From Hydrogenophaga sp. (GTDB lineage: Bacteria; Pseudomonadota; Gammaproteobacteria; Burkholderiales; Burkholderiaceae): a stretch of 8,166 nucleotides of DNA. The DNA is taken from positions 1 through 8,166 of the forward strand of contig JALOSH010000092.1 in the NCBI GenBank assembly GCA_025458545.1, read 5' to 3'. The number at the start of each line of letters is the position of its first letter. Positions within the stretch are counted from its first letter, which is position 1. Positions 7,311-8,166 of this stretch are shown one piece after another. The notes under the pieces are model-generated. The model ran no database searches. It saw only the letters and a list, made by a program, of their open reading frames with translations, and was not told where the DNA came from. The position numbers and the translations under genes were made by a program.

Positions 7311-7336
7311 GGGGTGGCGACTTTAGCGCAGGCATG

Positions 7337-7359
7337 AAAAACGGGCACCGCAGTGCCCG
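7337..7359 (-). terminator. rho-independent terminator of the hemerythrin gene
   Basis: Read on the - strand, CGGGCAC-tgcg-GTGCCCG forms a perfect seven-pair GC-rich stem with a four-base loop, followed at once by TTTTT. It lies 25 bases after the TGA of the hemerythrin gene, the expected place and orientation. The + strand side lacks a T run, so it acts in one direction. Confidence 0.85.
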
Positions 7360-7384
7360 ATTCTTGGCGTCCTCGCTCAGCGGG

Positions 7385-7906
7385 TCAGATGTACGCCGCC
7401 ACCGGCTTGGCATGCCGCATGTGCAGGCTCAGGCCCAGCGCAGCCATCTGGTTGCTGTTGCGGCCCAGGATCTGCTCGGCCAGCGGCAGGAATTCGGCTT
7501 CTTCATAGGCCGCGTGCGCGGTGTACTCGGCCACCAGGCGCTGGACTTCGTCCACGTCCAGCTCGGTGCTTTGCCCTTTGGCCACCTGCTTGAGACCTTT
7601 TTCCAGCCGCTTCCACAGCGCCTCGACCATGCGGTGTTCTTCGGTCAGGCGTTTGGTGATGGCTTTGACGCGCTCAAGCTCGTCCCCGGGCCGGGCACTG
7701 GCCAGCACGGCAGGAAACAGCTCGCGCTCTTCTTCCAGGTGGTGCTCAAAAATGGCTTCGCGGAAGAACTCCAGCGACTGTTCGGCGATCTGCCGGGCGC
7801 GGGCGGCGGGTGCCAGGAGCGCGGGCAGTTCGTCCAGTGCGTTCAGTCGCTTGATGATGCCGCTGTGGCAGTTGGTGAAGTTGCTGATGGGGGTGTCCTG
7901 GCTCAT
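7385..7906 (-). CDS. hemerythrin domain-containing protein
   Basis: A 173-residue cytoplasmic four-helix-bundle protein expected to carry a non-heme di-iron centre, used for oxygen or nitric oxide binding, sensing or iron-centre protection. The ligand pattern is present: His14 (NCH), His55/His56 with Glu59/Glu60 (EHHLEEERELFP), His91 (EEHRMVE), and His131 with Glu135/Glu136 (YTAHAAYEEAEFLPLAE). Length and spacing fit a single-domain bacterial hemerythrin, and no sensor or output domain is attached. The ATG at 7906 is chosen because AGGAG lies five bases upstream and the family N-terminus begins nearby; an upstream extension of about 40 residues would run through the predicted promoter. The gene has its own FNR-type promoter and terminator, so it is probably a single-gene unit induced under low oxygen or nitrosative conditions (inferred). 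Confidence 0.88.
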   Translation of the reverse strand: MSQDTPISNFTNCHSGIIKRLNALDELPALLAPAARARQIAEQSLEFFREAIFEHHLEEERELFPAVLASARPGDELERVKAITKRLTEEHRMVEALWKRLEKGLKQVAKGQSTELDVDEVQRLVAEYTAHAAYEEAEFLPLAEQILGRNSNQMAALGLSLHMRHAKPVAAYI

Positions 7907-7911
7907 GCGGG

Positions 7912-7916
7912 CTCCT
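7912..7916 (-). promoter_or_regulatory. ribosome binding site deciding the hemerythrin start
   Basis: AGGAG on the - strand ends five bases before the ATG at 7906. It is among the strongest Shine-Dalgarno matches in the window and fixes the start within a longer open frame. Confidence 0.75.
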
Positions 7917-7970
7917 GGTGGGCAGGCGTGGTGGCCGGGAGGGTTCCGCAGCACACTCACGATGCAGGCC

Positions 7971-7976
7971 AGTCTA
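7971..7976 (-). promoter_or_regulatory. candidate -10 element of the hemerythrin promoter
   Basis: TAGACT on the - strand matches the -10 consensus at four of six positions and would place the transcription start near 7964. The FNR-type dyad would then centre at about -40.5, the classic position for activation by FNR/CRP-family proteins, and the leader would be about 58 bases. No good -35 hexamer is needed or seen in such promoters. Confidence 0.5.
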
Positions 7977-7994
7977 GACAGACCACCGCCGCAG

Positions 7995-8014
7995 GGCTTG
8001 ACGCATGTCAAGCC
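7995..8014. promoter_or_regulatory. FNR/Anr/Dnr-type operator upstream of hemerythrin gene
   Basis: GGCTTGAC-gcat-GTCAAGCC is a perfect dyad with 8-base arms. Its core, TTGAC-N4-GTCAA (7998-8011), fits the TTGAT-N4-ATCAA consensus of FNR-family regulators, with the C/G variant at the inner position. It lies in the 122-base gap upstream of the hemerythrin gene, about 98 bases from its ATG. The dyad could in principle form a hairpin after the preceding gene, but no T run follows it. Confidence 0.65.
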
Positions 8015-8028
8015 TCGGCGAAACACAT

Positions 8029-8166
8029 TCAGTGTCCGGCTTGACCACGCATTTTCTGGACCGTGTTGAACACCAGCACCACCGCCGCGCCAGCCACCAG
8101 ACCCGCCACACCACCTGCGAGGTTGTTGACGATGGCGCCCGCCCAGCCCAGACCTTCGGCAAAGTG
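8029..8166 (-). CDS. C-terminal end of a membrane protein, possibly DUF808 (YedI-like)
   Basis: The last 45 codons of a gene entering from the right edge on the - strand, ending in TGA at 8029-8031. The visible residues are HFAEGLGWAGAIVNNLAGG, then one hydrophobic segment (GLVAGAAVVLVFNTVQ), then a short basic tail KMRGQAGH. The pattern of a glycine-rich loop, a final transmembrane helix and an Arg/Lys tail resembles the C-terminus of DUF808 inner-membrane proteins such as E. coli YedI, but the fragment is too short to be sure. No start codon is in the window. It is separated from the hemerythrin gene by 122 bases that hold the latter's promoter. Confidence 0.6.
   Translation of the reverse strand, partial: HFAEGLGWAGAIVNNLAGGVAGLVAGAAVVLVFNTVQKMRGQAGH

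Noticed and set aside
7995..8014. Dyad read as a terminator of the gene at the right edge
   Set aside because: No T run follows on the - strand, and the core matches an FNR-type site at an activating distance from a -10 element.
7286..8044. Open frame on the + strand opposite the hemerythrin gene
   Set aside because: It covers the terminator and promoter of the hemerythrin gene and has no recognisable domain; the - strand frame has all hemerythrin ligands.
7974..8162. Open frame at the right edge beginning MPKVWAG on the - strand
   Set aside because: It is out of phase with the membrane-protein tail that ends at 8029, which has a sensible hydrophobic helix and basic end.
1..8166. CRISPR arrays, tRNA or rRNA genes, transposases
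   Set aside because: No regularly spaced direct repeats, cloverleaf-like stretches or transposase motifs were seen on either strand.

Overview
The window is GC-rich (roughly two thirds G+C) with dense, closely packed genes. Its proteins look like those of a beta-proteobacterium, most likely a Comamonadaceae member such as Hydrogenophaga or a relative. That placement rests on protein character, codon use and the style of the intergenic hairpin element, and is inference only.

Left part (1-2980, + strand): the C-terminal part of a glutamine synthetase-family enzyme of the gamma-glutamylpolyamine synthetase type. It is cut by the window edge and broken by a one-base frameshift near 469-476. A short intergenic element able to form three hairpins follows. 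Next come a class III (PLP) aminotransferase and, overlapping it by four bases (ATGA), a GntR/FCD regulator. A GS-like ligase, an aminotransferase and a local regulator together suggest catabolism of an amine or polyamine as nitrogen source, with local control; the substrate cannot be read from the sequence.

Middle (2985-4501, - strand): a two-gene unit with a TGATG junction, made of an alpha/beta hydrolase followed by a DUF1624/HGSNAT-type membrane protein. It converges on the regulator with a 4-base gap and diverges from the next gene across 58 bases.

4560-6560 (+): a full-length U32 peptidase-family protein with both cysteine clusters expected of RlhA, the 23S rRNA cytidine hydroxylase.

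Right part (6609-8166, - strand): two small unrecognised proteins, one of clearly lower GC; a rho-independent terminator; a hemerythrin-domain protein; and the last 45 codons of a membrane protein that may be DUF808. The hemerythrin gene has a convincing FNR/Anr/Dnr-type dyad about 40 bases upstream of a plausible transcription start, which implies control by oxygen or nitric oxide.

I see no CRISPR array, transposase, tRNA, rRNA or clearly undescribed multi-gene system. The best leads are the FNR-type promoter of the hemerythrin gene, the frameshift in the GS-like gene, the hairpin element at 829-902, and the altered metal site of the GntR regulator.
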